From: Rhizophagus clarus
Taxonomy: Eukaryota > Glomeromycota > Glomeromycetes > Glomerales > Glomeraceae
Length of the DNA stretch: 64,000 nucleotides
Direction: 5' to 3'
Assembly: GCA_015698045.1 (NCBI GenBank)
Contig: BLAL01000205.1
Location: forward strand, 124,001 to 188,000
A model generated the notes under the pieces. It saw nothing but the letters and a program-made list of their open reading frames with translations, did no database searches and had not been told where the DNA came from. The position numbers were made by a program, and so were the translations under genes. Positions 23,941 to 33,342 of this stretch are shown one piece after another; position 1 is the first letter of the stretch, and each line of letters begins with the position of its first letter.

Positions 23941-24310
23941 CCAAACAAAAAGAAAAAAGAAAAAAAAAGTTAGTTACTAACGAAAATAAATTTCCAAAGA
24001 CCCAAGATGTTCAAAAGTGTTTGAACTTACTACTTATTAAAAATTCTAATATCGAAGTCTAAGGTCACTAAAAGCTGAAAAGAATTACCTACAAAAAAAT
24101 AAGAACAGCTTAAAAAGCGTTAATGCTAATTAACGAAAAAAACATGCACAATGTTAAACAAAACTTATCAAAAGCCCAAAGTTAAGAAAAAAAGCACCTA
24201 CAAAAAAGAGAAGTCAGTCAGTGCTAAAGTGCTAAACTGCTGATTAATAAAAACAATATAAATAATATCAAAAACTTACCGAAGTCAAAGCCGTAAAAAA
24301 AAATCGCGTA
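23940..24310 (-). repeat. micro-exon ladder, minus strand
   Basis: On the minus strand: GACTTTGACTTCG then GTAAGT (about 24290), TTTTGTAG then GTGCTTTTTTTC...TTGATAAG (about 24200), TTTTGTAG then GTAATTCTTTTCAGC...AATAAGTAG then GTAAGT (about 24090-24030). It has the same design as the other ladders. Confidence 0.5.
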
Positions 24311-24744
24311 ATAAAAAACACTAAACAAATGATTGGCATGACGTAATTTTATAATTTAAATTTGAATCACATGATAAGGGGTGGCAAAAATCATGTTACC
24401 ACCCGGGGTGGCATGAGGACTTTTTCATTTAATATATATTTTATAAAATTTAATTTAATGATATCTCAATAACTACTAATTTGATTTTAATAATCTAAAG
24501 CTCATTAGTTTCATCATTTTATGACAAATTGAATGATAGTAATTTTATATTTCTAGCATTAATATTGACGAAGATATGGTAATTTGAAGTTTATTATATA
24601 AAATTTAATAATTTAAGTGGAACAGTTCAGGACATTAAAATTTCTCTTGGAAAATGTCCCATACCAATACTGAGTATTTGCATTCAATATTTTTATATAA
24701 GTCATCAACAATAGGAGTTAAAAAGTTTTAGTTTTTTAAAGTCA

Positions 24745-25669
24745 TATGGGCTGATTTGACCACCTTTAATTAAAATATTGATTTTGTTACATTTTTATTA
24801 TACAAAATACTATACAATATACAGTAAATTGAGAGTGAGTATTAAAAAATTTTATTTAATGTTATTATACTATAATTTGGTAAATATTTCTTTTAAATTA
24901 ATATAAATCTTAGCATTTACTATATATATTAAAAATTCGTATCTCAACTTTAAACGTAAATATCTCCAGATCCAATGATCCAATTGGCAAGCTCTTTTTT
25001 CGCTCATATAGTCCAGATCAAGGGCTTTCCAAAGAGCCTAAAGTTTTAAAAAACGGATCAGTGGATCCCAAGATATTTGCATTTAAACATGTTAAAAAAT
25101 TCGTACTTCAACTTTAAACGTAAATATCTCCGGATCTAATGATCCAATCGGCAAGCTCTTTTTTCGTCTATAAAGTCCAGAACAAGGGCTTTCCAACAAG
25201 CCTAAAATTATAGAAAACGGATCAGTGAATCTTGATATATTTGCGTTTAAAGATAGTAATACAAACTCTGACATAAAATAATTATTTTATTGTTTAAAAA
25301 TATCTATTATAATACCATCTTTTATATGATGTTTTTATTACACTTTCATAAATATTTATAGCTACTAAGACTATATAAATTTTTATTTTACTTTATATTT
25401 TATTAAAATATACTTACTTTTTAATAATATATGTTAAAAATTCCATATATATGAGAAATGGGTTTTTTATTAGTGAAATGGGTTTTTTCACGTCTCTTTT
25501 ACATTTAATAATTTAAGTTTTGCAAATGTAAATTTTGTTCAACTTATTATTTAATCAAGTGATCATCAATCAGATGATTTTTTGGTATTACAAAACAATT
25601 TTGAGTAACGAAAACTGTGAAAATCAATTTAATAACTCTTTTTAATGCAGAGTGAACAAATCAGCCCAT
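24745..25669. mobile_element. probable insertion bounded by a 16-bp inverted repeat
   Basis: CATATGGGCTGATTTG at 24745 and its inverse ending at 25669 bound 925 bp, and the next 50 bp at each end are loosely similar. Inside lies a tandem pair of about 162 bp (24931-25255). No target duplication is evident, so the limits are tentative. Confidence 0.5.
24931..25255. repeat. two tandem copies of a 162-bp unit
   Basis: Both copies contain AAACGTAAATATCTCC, AATGATCCAAT(T/C)GGCAAG, AAGGGCTTTCCAA and AAACGGATCAGTG in the same order; the second begins at about 25093. GGATC/GATCC words recur. Confidence 0.85.
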
Positions 25670-26004
25670 ATGTTATATCTTTTTGTTCAATTAAGTAATC
25701 TGAATATTTTAATAAATTATTTACATAAATTTGTAAAGGTACTTTAAGCCAAGAAAATTTAGGTTTAGATATCCAAGATAATTCAAGATAGTTAATTAAA
25801 ATTTTGTAAAAATTTTGCAATTCATTGGAATTAAAAGATCTTTGTGCATGTTTATGATTTTCAGGATGAGCCTGATTAAAAAAAATTGTGAAAATTTCTG
25901 GAATTTTATACCTACAGTATCATCCATAGTTTTAAAAGAACAACTATTAATATACTATATTGATTTTAATAAATTTGTAATAAATTTTTTTTCTATTACA
26001 TTTG

Positions 26005-26228
26005 CAGATTCCCAAGAATATGTTCTCAAACTAGCCATGACCATATTCCCTAATGAAGCCAAATATCATAAAGTCAAAGATGACTACAAAGAATTCTACG
26101 AGAAGGATCCAAAGATTCTTAATACCATTATGGAACTATATAAATTATACTATAAATTAGCTAAGGATCATTTCATTACCGATAAACAAGTTGATGAAGA
26201 GACAGAAGACTTCTTATCATCACTTTAG
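26005..26228 (+). pseudogene. 3' fragment of an unknown gene
   Basis: After a T-rich stretch ending TTTGCAG, one frame reads YVLKLAMTIFPNEAKYHKVK, DDYKEFYEKDPKILNTIMEL and on to a TAG at 26228. Composition and codon use look coding, unlike the AT-rich sequence before it. It ends 5 bp from the end of the convergent integrase gene. Probably the C-terminus of another gene of the same mobile element, cut off upstream by the DDE-like element. No family recognised. Confidence 0.5.
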
Positions 26229-26232
26229 AGAT

Positions 26233-27330
26233 TTAATTCGTGAGCACCCACTGGGGAGGCAATTCAGTATCAAAGGGAATAACCATTAACTCTTCTCGCA
26301 CAAAAGATCTTTCAAGATGTTTGACTACATAATCATCATCATCAGTTAGTCCAAAGGGGACTTCTTCCAGCCAGTACAAGACTGGCTGATTTTTTTGCAC
26401 CATAGAATCCCAGATATGATAAATACGTGGAGACCAATTCAAGGCACCAGCACGACGTCTCCCATCGTCCAAATCAATAGGATACAACAAATATCTTACT
26501 AATACATCGCTAGAAAGCTTTTTCTCATCAAAGCCTATAGGACCATCCTGAAGGTAAGAAGGCTTAGCAAAGACCTCTTTTTCCTTTATTGCATCAATAG
26601 GAGAAATATCAAGCTGACGTGTGATAGAATTATTAATGTTCTCAACAACTATCGGCAAATTCTTTACCCAAGCCCTAGATCATCTATCTAAAGTCAAGAG
26701 ATCAGAAGCATCCTGGGAAGGAAATAGCTTTTCAACTAAGGTGCGATTATACCTTTCAACAATACCCATAGTATGCTTAGATTTGGCCTTCTGAATTTTT
26801 ATGCCATGCTCTTTCATTAATTTCTCACAATCACCTTTAAACTCTGATCCTCTATCAGTAATTAATAATTTTGGCCAGACCAAAGGATATTCAGGATCAT
26901 CATAGATTTTCTCAAGTGATCGAGCAATAGTAGCAGAAGTTAAGATTCCCTGCCTATCCTTAACACTATATGCACCAATAGGGATAGAGGCTTTATATCT
27001 TAGAGTCACGTCAACCATATTAAGGCAAAAAAGATAGGTAACTCATCCTACTTTGTCATAGGGCATGTAAAGAACATCTGCCTGATGGACTTCATTGGAA
27101 GTAGTAATAGAGGTAAAACTTGCACGAGGGATATATTTAGGACAAGGCTTATGTATTTGGTGTATAGCTTGTCTCTCAAGCCAGTCCTCCACTTCATTTA
27201 AACTAAAACCATACCCAGCTTTTAGAGAAGCTTCATGTAATTTTTTAACATTTCGATAATAACCAATAGACTGATAATAAATCTTTTTCAAAGCAATAGA
27301 AATATTAAGATTTCAAGACTCACCAGAATC
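26233..27330 (-). pseudogene. rve-family integrase with C-terminal SH3/chromo-like tail
   Basis: One minus-strand frame of about 365 codons. The N-terminus (KKIYYQSIGYYRNVKKL, VEDWLERQAIHQIHKP) has the helical pattern I associate with Maverick/Polinton integrases. Catalytic D-D-E: QADVLYMP (about 27080), LLITDRGSEF (about 26870), IVERYNRTL (about 26760). The tail has NWSPRIYHIWDSMVQKNQP and FVREEL (26500-26280), matching the small beta-barrel after such integrases. In-frame TGA at 27313-27315, 27043-27045 and 26680-26682 each fit a former Arg (CGA). The gene diverges from the Gag-like gene that starts 20 bp upstream. Role in life: inserting element DNA into the chromosome. An LTR-retrotransposon origin is possible, but the tail and the linked polymerase B favour Maverick-type. 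Confidence 0.75.
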
Positions 27331-27350
27331 TATAGAAATAATAGGTAATA

Positions 27351-29357
27351 ATGGAAGTTGAGCAAACATATCTTGAACAACTAAACAGCAACTTTGATCT
27401 AGGGATAAAGTTAGTACAAAAGAAAATCCGCAAACTTGAAGAGGAAATTAAAGCCTGTAAGCGATATATTTCTCATCTTGAAAAGAATCTACAATCTTAT
27501 GATGAAGAAGTTAATCAGCTAAAGGATAAATGTAAGGTTATTCTAGGTGAACTTAAAAAATGTCAGGATCACCTGGAGCTAAAAGAGAAGGCATTAGTTA
27601 TTCAAAATAATTGAATTATCCAGCTAGAAGACACAATAGATAAACTTAAATCTCGTATACAAGAATTATCTAAATCTAGTAATAAACATTCTAAAGAAGA
27701 AGAATGACCAGAGAAAGAAAATATGGCCATACCTGATATTTTAATAAATATCGCTACAGCACTACATCGGGTGGAAGCATATATTGATGGGGATACATCA
27801 TTTAACCCCAAAAATACACTAAATGGTATACGAATCTCATTAACAACTGCTCGTGGACTTATGCAAAGACATGCTCAAGACGCTATTAATTTACAAGGTC
27901 AGCTTATTACTACTCATGGTCTGCTTAATACTACCTATGGTCAGATAAATAACCTTATGAATGATATGGCAAATGTTAGAAATGAATGTCTTCGAAGAAC
28001 TCAGTTGTTAAATTTAGCATATAATACTGAGGTAAATGAGCATTGACGTTGGTAACAAATAGCTCAAGATAGGCAAACTAATGGTCAAAGAATAGCCTTA
28101 AGAAAACAAAACCAAATAAATGTATTAGTAGGAGAAAAAACCATCCTTCAGCTAATAAATCAGAGACGCAAAGCTGAGGCAGACTTAGCAGAATTTAATC
28201 GGGTATTTGTATTTAATAAATATCAAAAATGGAAGGGTAGGGAATTAAATTCACGACAAATTATTTTGAATTTACAAAACAATCCTCCAGGAAATATGGC
28301 TACAATACAAGATGTCATGCATATATTATCACCATTATTTGCACAATTACCAAATTATGATGGGCAGGAACCACCAGACGTATATTATCAAAAGCTTAGA
28401 AATATAAATGAGATGGCACGTCCCTTAGCCGTTATTGCCTTTAATGCCGCTGCAAGATGTCAAGTTATGATAAATAAGATGACAGGTAGATTTGCACTTG
28501 TTCCTGCCAATGATTCTTATGCAGCAGGTAATCCAGCTATTAATACTGAACCTCTTTTTCTAAATTGGTTGCGTGAAAAATATAGAGAAGTTATGGTAGG
28601 GACTAACCGAAGTGCTATATTTGCTCTTGTTAATGAAAAGTTTTTAGAGGCAGATACTCCAGATAGTTATGAAAAACGAATCAAACCATTAGTACAAGCA
28701 ATGCCAGATGCTAATGCCTTACCTTATCTATTTAATCAATTGCCTTCTGATTTAGAAATGAGAGTTAGAATTGCTAATCCTGCTACAGTCATTGCATTTT
28801 TTACAGACTTGCGTAATATATGGCATGAAAGTGCAGGCAAAAGAATACAAACTCATACAATAGCTCCAGTTAATTATACAGCTCAACCACAAAAAGATGA
28901 TTTTAAAATTCGTTTAGCAAGAGATTTGGCATATACAGGAATAGGAACAGATGACGCTACATTAGAAAATTTTATTTATGAAGAACTTAAAAAAAGACTG
29001 GGAGGACAAACAGCACATGTTAGAAAGAGTCCCTTTACACTCAGAAGTGCATATGCCATGAAGAAAGTTATTAGAAAAGTGGTACAAAAAGTTAAGCAAA
29101 CCAGGAATTGCTCAGCATGTGGAAAGGCTGGTCATACAAAGGTTAATTGTCCCAAAGGCAAGTGGACAAAGAAGGTTAATCATGTATACCAGAATGAGGT
29201 AGAAGATCCTGAAAACTCTGAAGAAGAATACATAGAAGAATATATAGAGAGTTCTGAAGAAGAGGAAGTAGAAGAAGATGACGAATATATTGATGCTGAC
29301 GAATCCTGAAACTGCTATGCTGTAAAAAAAAAGTGGTACGAAGTGGAGTACCAATAA
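27351..29357 (+). pseudogene. Gag-like gene with coiled coils and CCHC knuckle
   Basis: A single frame runs from ATG 27351 to a TAA at 29355-29357, broken by TGA at 27612, 27705, 28044 and 29307 and TAA at 28053, all explainable by C-to-T changes. The first 230 codons are coiled coil (EKNLQSYDEEVNQLKDKCK) and helical. From about 28266 it matches a multicopy Rhizophagus Gag-like family I recall (NPPGNMATIQDVM, PLFAQLPNYDGQEPPDVYYQ, FNQLPSDLEMRVRIANPA). A zinc knuckle CSACGKAGHTKVNC (C-x2-C-x4-H-x4-C) lies at 29108-29149, then an acidic tail. Near the end a slippery heptamer A_AAA_AAG (29327-29333) in zero frame precedes the TAA by 21 nt; the -1 frame leads into the protease. Such proteins package nucleic acid in virus-like particles; that is inferred. 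Confidence 0.75.
29327..29333 (+). promoter_or_regulatory. candidate -1 ribosomal frameshift site, gag to protease
   Basis: Heptamer A_AAA_AAG in zero frame (codons GTA AAA AAA AAG). A -1 slip enters the protease frame (VVRSGVPIKK). Zero-frame stop TAA is at 29355. The A run is nine bases, so an indel is the competing explanation. Confidence 0.5.
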
Positions 29358-29552
29358 AAAAGAGTACCAAGAAGTCCCCTACTTCCAAATCTCATACTAG
29401 CAATATAGACACAGCTGCAAATTATATGTTTCAAATAGCCTTAAAATCTTCAATAGCATCATTAGTCCCTCATTGTCCTAGAGAGATTCTTATAGAAATT
29501 TCAAAATTTATTAATATGATATTTCCCAAAATAAAAGACCATTGCTTGAATA

Positions 29553-30333
29553 CTACCATATATCACGGGCCACAGTGCCCCCCCTATGTATAGTACCCCC
29601 CTCAAGAAATTTGCGAGAATTTTAAAGTACCCGGGTACTTTACATAGAGAATTCCACTTTAAAGCTTAAAATTTTGTAAAATACCCGTGGTATAATACTA
29701 GATCAATATATAATGTATATTCCAGATATATAAAAACGCTGGAACAATTAGTTTTAGCGTTTTTTTTTACTTTACATATAAAAAATGCCAGAACAGTCAG
29801 TTTTGCATTTTTATATATATAAAAACGCTAAAACAGTCAGTTTCGGCATTTTTTTTGCGTTTTTATATATAAAAAAATGCCAGAACAATCAGTTTCAGCA
29901 TTTTTTTTTACTTTACATATAAAAAATGCTGGAACAATTAGTTTTGACGTTTTTTTTTATTTTACATATAAAAAATGCCAGAACAGTCAGTTTCAGCGTT
30001 TTTTTTACTTTACATATAAAAAACGCCAGAACAGTTAGTTTTGGCGTTTTTTTTTATTTTATATATAAAAGACGCTGGAACAGTCAGTTTCGGCATTTTT
30101 TTTTGCGTTTTTATATATATAAAAATGCCGGAACAATCAGTTTTGGCACTTTTTTTGCGTTTCGCCAATCTAATTAAACCTGGGTATTATATATAGCATG
30201 TGCCTCGGGTATTTTAAAAATCCTGTACCCCCCTATGTATAGTATCCACCCGTGTATAGTACCCCTGAGTACAGGCCAAAACCCCCAAAATTTGCAAGAT
30301 ACCTGGGGTACTGTGACCCGTGATATACGGTAG
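29553..30333. mobile_element. TA-flanked non-autonomous element, 781 bp
   Basis: Termini CTACCATATATCACGGG and (inverted) CTACCGTATATCACGGG, then CACAGT(G/A)CCCC, flanked by TA at 29551-29552 and 30334-30335. Removing the element plus one TA makes the protease frame continuous. This fits Tc1/mariner-type insertion; no transposase inside. The interior (29720-30160) is a hairpin array. Confidence 0.88.
29720..30160. repeat. array of about nine short hairpins, period near 60 bp
   Basis: Each unit has the form AAA(A/T)GCYRGAACA, then RTYAGTTTYRGC, then a T-run and TTTACATATAAAA. The GC-rich ends pair with each other, for example AACGCC near 30020 with GGCGTT near 30043. Frames in it are not genes. 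Confidence 0.8.
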
Positions 30334-31086
30334 TATGCCAAATGATACGGTTAAAAAAAGGGAATCAGCATGGAGAATTGTTGCAAGTAAATTCGAAGAC
30401 ATCTTATTTCCACTATTGCAGGCAGTAAATAGTGAGCAGAAACCTCTTTTACAAGTACCCAATAATGAATCTAAAATTAAGGAAATTAATACTGCTTCTT
30501 CTAGCTATGTTATACCAGAAAGCATTCGGTTAGATTATGCTATTAAAGCTTATGCATCGGCTCAAAAAAAAAATAGTCACATATATTGGCCAAAGCCCTT
30601 AGAGATAAATTTTTTACAAATAAAGGATGCTGACGATGTTGCGACCATCTCCTGTAAGGTGGGGAGCGTGACTATACCATATGCAATGATTGATAGTGGA
30701 TCAGACTCGTCAATAGTCTCAGAAAATGTTGCAAAGCATTTGGGTCTAAAAATAGATAAGAAAAAGATTCATAGATTTAATGGAGTTGCAAGTAAGTCCT
30801 ATTCTCTTGGTACAGTTAATAGTGTTCCTGTAACTATTGAGGATGGAGAAAATAGAGACACCATTTCAGATGAATTCTCTGTCGTTCCTATAGAATATGA
30901 TGATAATGGAAAAGAACTATCCCTATTTATTCTTGGAACTCAATGGCAGTATCGTGCAGGATGGGAACTCTTAGTAAAGGGGAAATTCAAGGCAACTCAA
31001 AATGGGAAGACTATTACCATCCCCCTATCTGTTCACAAATCTCAGCGTAATGTTTTTACTGTAGGAAAAGAGCCAAAACCTGTAAA

Positions 31087-31093
31087 AAAAAAC
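31087..31093 (+). promoter_or_regulatory. candidate -1 ribosomal frameshift site, protease to C2HC finger
   Basis: Heptamer A_AAA_AAC in zero frame, immediately followed by TAG. The -1 frame reads KKLADRT into the C2HC finger at 31108. A_AAA_AAC is a known efficient retroviral slip sequence. Confidence 0.5.
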
Positions 31094-31370
31094 TAGCTGA
31101 TCGAACTTGTCAGTATTGCTTCAAAGAGTTTTGCTATCCATCTATTCTTAAACGTCATCTAAGATTAAAAAATATGTGCAGTAAACAGGCTAGTTAAGCA
31201 ACTGATCAGATTAGTTTAGCAAGTGAGCAGGTTAGTCCAACAAGTGATCAGGTTAGTCTAGCAAGTGAGCGGGTTAGTCCAACAAGTGATCAGGTTAATC
31301 TTGCAAGTAATCAGATTAGTGATCAGTTTAATGAAAAAAATATGGTGCCTATTCGTCTGTTACTGGCTTA
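31087..31370 (+). pseudogene. C2HC finger and 14-residue repeats in the third frame
   Basis: Entered by the -1 slip. The finger, Cys at 31108 to Cys at 31177, has spacing C-x2-C-x12-H-x6-C (CQYCFKEF, then KRHLRLKNMC). It is followed by 14-residue repeats (SLASEQVSPTSDQV) and ends at TAG near 31370. TAA at 31195-31197 interrupts; the copy in the foldback spacer has CAA there, so this is a C-to-T change. The finger has the same spacing as the one opening the polymerase fragment at 38.7 kb. From about 31148 to 31395 it is homologous to 9060-9290 (inverted). Confidence 0.6.
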
Positions 31371-31395
31371 GACAGGCACCCAGAAAGTATATTTT

Positions 31396-31871
31396 TTTTT
31401 CGAATACTTATACTATCCTTTGCTTTTTCCCATTTCTTAGTCCAACATTCAGTATCTCCCCCAGTTCCCTGCCAGTTCCTTGATAGTTCTAGGAATGTTT
31501 CAGGAATGTTCCAGGAGCTATAGTGAGAAGAAAGACCTGATATGGGCGAACTTTATTATTATATATATACAGATCTCTTAAGGGTCTATTTACATATCAA
31601 ATTTATTTCATAGAATGTAAACCGAGTTCACAATATCATGTGCGTGGCGCAGTAAATATTATTATTTCGCAAACTTGACCAAGATATGGTCGATATCATC
31701 CTGGCTTAATTTTGCTATAGGCTTTTATGTCGTACAGGCATTGCATCATTACACGTGACCTATTCTCATATACATTCGTTAAAATAATACTTTATTTATG
31801 AAATAAATCATTACCGAAATCCAGCCTATAATACATAAAATTTGCAACTATAGCGCTACATGATACTAAAA
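31396..31871. other. no recognised feature
   Basis: Mixed-composition sequence with no credible frame. Ends of the region homologous to the foldback spacer lie at about 31395. Confidence 0.4.
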
Positions 31872-32213
31872 TTATGGAGAATATACAGTGACATGAAAGT
31901 GATCCACTCGAGGTTGAAATAGATCATTAAAAAAATCAGAAATATAGGCTTGAGAGTTCATTGGTCTTTCACTAACGGTTCCAGGATAGATCTGACGAAT
32001 ACTTAGAGAAAGATTAGAAAATTGTACTCCCAACAGGCCTAACTGGTTTAACTGGTTATGAATTGCATTTTCAAGTACGCTAACCCTTTGACCTGTGTTG
32101 ATTGTAATTGCTTGAGCTACTTGATTGCTTGGAAGATTGAAGAGGTTCCTTATGGGAATGATAAGACAATTGAGAGTGATATCAATACCATCCCTATCAT
32201 TGTTATCAGTCAT
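31872..32213 (-). CDS. small intact gene of unknown function, 113 residues
   Basis: Starts at ATG 32213 and is open to a stop at 31872. It begins MTDNNDRDGIDITLNCLIIP and contains NLFNLPSNQVAQAI, VSVLENAIHNQLNQLGLLGV and PRVDHFHVTVYSP. No membrane segment or known motif recognised. A TATAAA-like AATATAAAGC lies near 32352. It sits between the protease and polymerase parts of the mosaic and, unlike them, has no stop, so it may be an accessory gene of the element or a host gene. Confidence 0.5.
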   Translation of the reverse strand: MTDNNDRDGIDITLNCLIIPIRNLFNLPSNQVAQAITINTGQRVSVLENAIHNQLNQLGLLGVQFSNLSLSIRQIYPGTVSERPMNSQAYISDFFNDLFQPRVDHFHVTVYSP

Positions 32214-32515
32214 TGTGTAGCGAGTTTCCTAAATTTAAGAGCCCATAGTGAGTATTTTTTATGTTGCATCGCGAGCATACATAACTTCTGGTATATACTT
32301 ACCTTAATTTTTTTTGTGAAAAGGTTGACTCAACTTCTATCTGTATTTTCGCGCTTTATATTTGTTTCTGGGCTCGCGAAATAATAAAAAGCCAGCAGGT
32401 ATATGATTAACATTGTCGTCTGATGCCAAGAGTTCTATAAAAACACATGTAAACAAAATCCTCATACCTTTTCACATGGAGATCTACTTTACAAGACATA
32501 TAGTTGGCTTTACGC

Positions 32516-33334
32516 TAAGGATGGTGCTGCAATTGATTTATCAAATCCGCAATATTGCGGATTTTGGAGTTGAATTGCGGTTAGTGAACCGCAATTCTGC
32601 AATTCACCTGATCAGTTTTGGCAGTTTACCGAACCGATTTAATAAAAAAAACGTTTACGCAACATTTTTTTTAATTAATTTAACGAAAAAACGTTGCGAA
32701 ACGTTTTTTCAAAGTATTTTAATTAAAAAAAATGTTTCACAACGTTTTTTTAATTAATTTAATGAAAAAATGTTGCGAAACGTTTTTTCAAAGTATTTTA
32801 ATTAATAAAAAACGTTTCGCAACATTTTTTTAATTAATTTAAAGAAAAAACGTTGCGAAACGTTTTTTCAAAGTATTTTAATTAATAAAAAGCGTTTCGC
32901 AACATTTTTTTAATTAATTTAAAGAAAAAACATTGCGAAACGTTTTTTCAAAGTATATTTAATTAAAAAAAAATGTTTCGCAACGTTTTTTAATTAATTT
33001 AAAGAAAAAACGTTGCGAAATGTTTTTTCAAAGTATATTTAATTAAAAAAAACGTTTCACAACATTTTTTTGGATTGCTTTAGCGAAATTGCAATTCCGC
33101 AAATATATCGCAATTCCGCAAATGTGCCGCAATTCCGCAATTATTCCGCAATTGAATTGCGGTACTTTGCAGAATTGCGGAATATTTGCGGAATTGCGGA
33201 CAATTGCGGATTGCGGAATTGCGGACAATTGCGGATTGCGGAATTGCGGATATTTAGGTTTAAAAATCCGCAATGTTTCGCAATACCGTAAATCGCAATT
33301 ATTCCGCAATTGCTTATTTGCGGCACCATCCTTA
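32516..33334. mobile_element. hAT-type element made of hairpin satellites
   Basis: An exact 8-bp duplication CTTTACGC (32508-32515 and 33335-33342) flanks termini TAAGGATGGTGCTGCAA and (inverted) TAAGGATGGTGCCGCAA. The interior is only repeats: GCAATTCCGCAA words at both sides (32540-32625; 33066-33320) and a hairpin array (32650-33070). No coding capacity; the frames there are artefacts. Confidence 0.9.
32650..33070. repeat. 80-bp tandem hairpin array
   Basis: The word AAAGTAT recurs at 32711, 32790, 32870, 32950 and 33030. Each unit has AACGTTTCGCAACATTTTTT, a TTAATTAATTTAA spacer and the inverse AAAAAACGTTGCGAAACGTT, so each can form a stem of about 20 bp. Confidence 0.92.
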
Positions 33335-33342
33335 CTTTACGC

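Larger units (their letters stand above)
22918..24413 (-). mobile_element. nested TIR element carrying ladder and purine tract
   Basis: Termini are TGCCACCCCGGATGGTA at 22918 and the inverse at 24413, each followed about 25 bp inside by a second TGCCACCCCT copy and ATCACGT. Between them, in minus-strand order, are a micro-exon ladder (24310-23940) and a pyrimidine tract (23940-23280). No coding gene and no clear target duplication were found. Confidence 0.78.
22782..24672. mobile_element. hAT-type non-autonomous element inside the DDE-like gene
   Basis: The 8-bp sequence AGTATTTG occurs at 22774-22781 and 24673-24680, directly outside termini TAATGTTGGTATGGAAC and (inverted) CAGTATTGGTATGGGAC. 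Joining the flanks at one target copy lets the minus-strand gene read on (DDLYKNIECKYLATTYYY). No transposase inside; it holds a second element (22918-24413). Confidence 0.82.
24681..25905 (-). pseudogene. N-terminal part of the DDE-like gene
   Basis: Minus-strand translation from about 25890 gives AHPENHKHAQRSFNSNELQ, then FYKILINYLELSW and LLKYSDYLIEQKDITYGLIC, preceded by a T-rich stretch ending CAG that looks like a 3' splice site. The reading resumes at about 24740 with LTPIVDDLYKNIECKY up to the hAT target. A 0.9-kb insertion separates the two. Confidence 0.5.
29333..31096 (+). pseudogene. retropepsin-like protease gene split by a TA-flanked element
   Basis: The protease frame starts just after the slip site, is interrupted at 29552 by the 781-bp element, and resumes at 30335 in exactly the same frame; it ends at TAG 31094-31096. 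The catalytic motif is IDSGSDSSIVSENV (Asp at 30692), followed by LGLKI, and a distal ELSLFILGTQWQ segment, which fits a retroviral-type aspartic protease with a single active-site Asp, active as a dimer. It would cleave the Gag-like polyprotein. Apart from the inserted element this part has no stop. The last sense codons AAA AAA AAC form a second slip site. Confidence 0.75.

Noticed and set aside
23284..23948. Phe/Ser/Leu-rich minus-strand frames of 190-214 codons as membrane proteins
   Set aside because: They translate a purine/pyrimidine simple tract in several frames at once; no start, domain or splice support. The same applies to 3858-4497 and 43837-44768.
24745..25669. Precise target duplication for the 16-bp inverted-repeat insertion
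   Set aside because: Neighbouring bases do not match for any length from 2 to 8, so the limits stay tentative.
29926..30177. Plus-strand frame with repeated HIKNARTVSF-like peptide as a gene
   Set aside because: It is the translation of the hairpin array inside the TA-flanked element.
29620..33330. The direct or hairpin arrays as CRISPR
   Set aside because: Units are contiguous or nearly so, without unique spacers, and the genome is eukaryotic by its introns and gene content.
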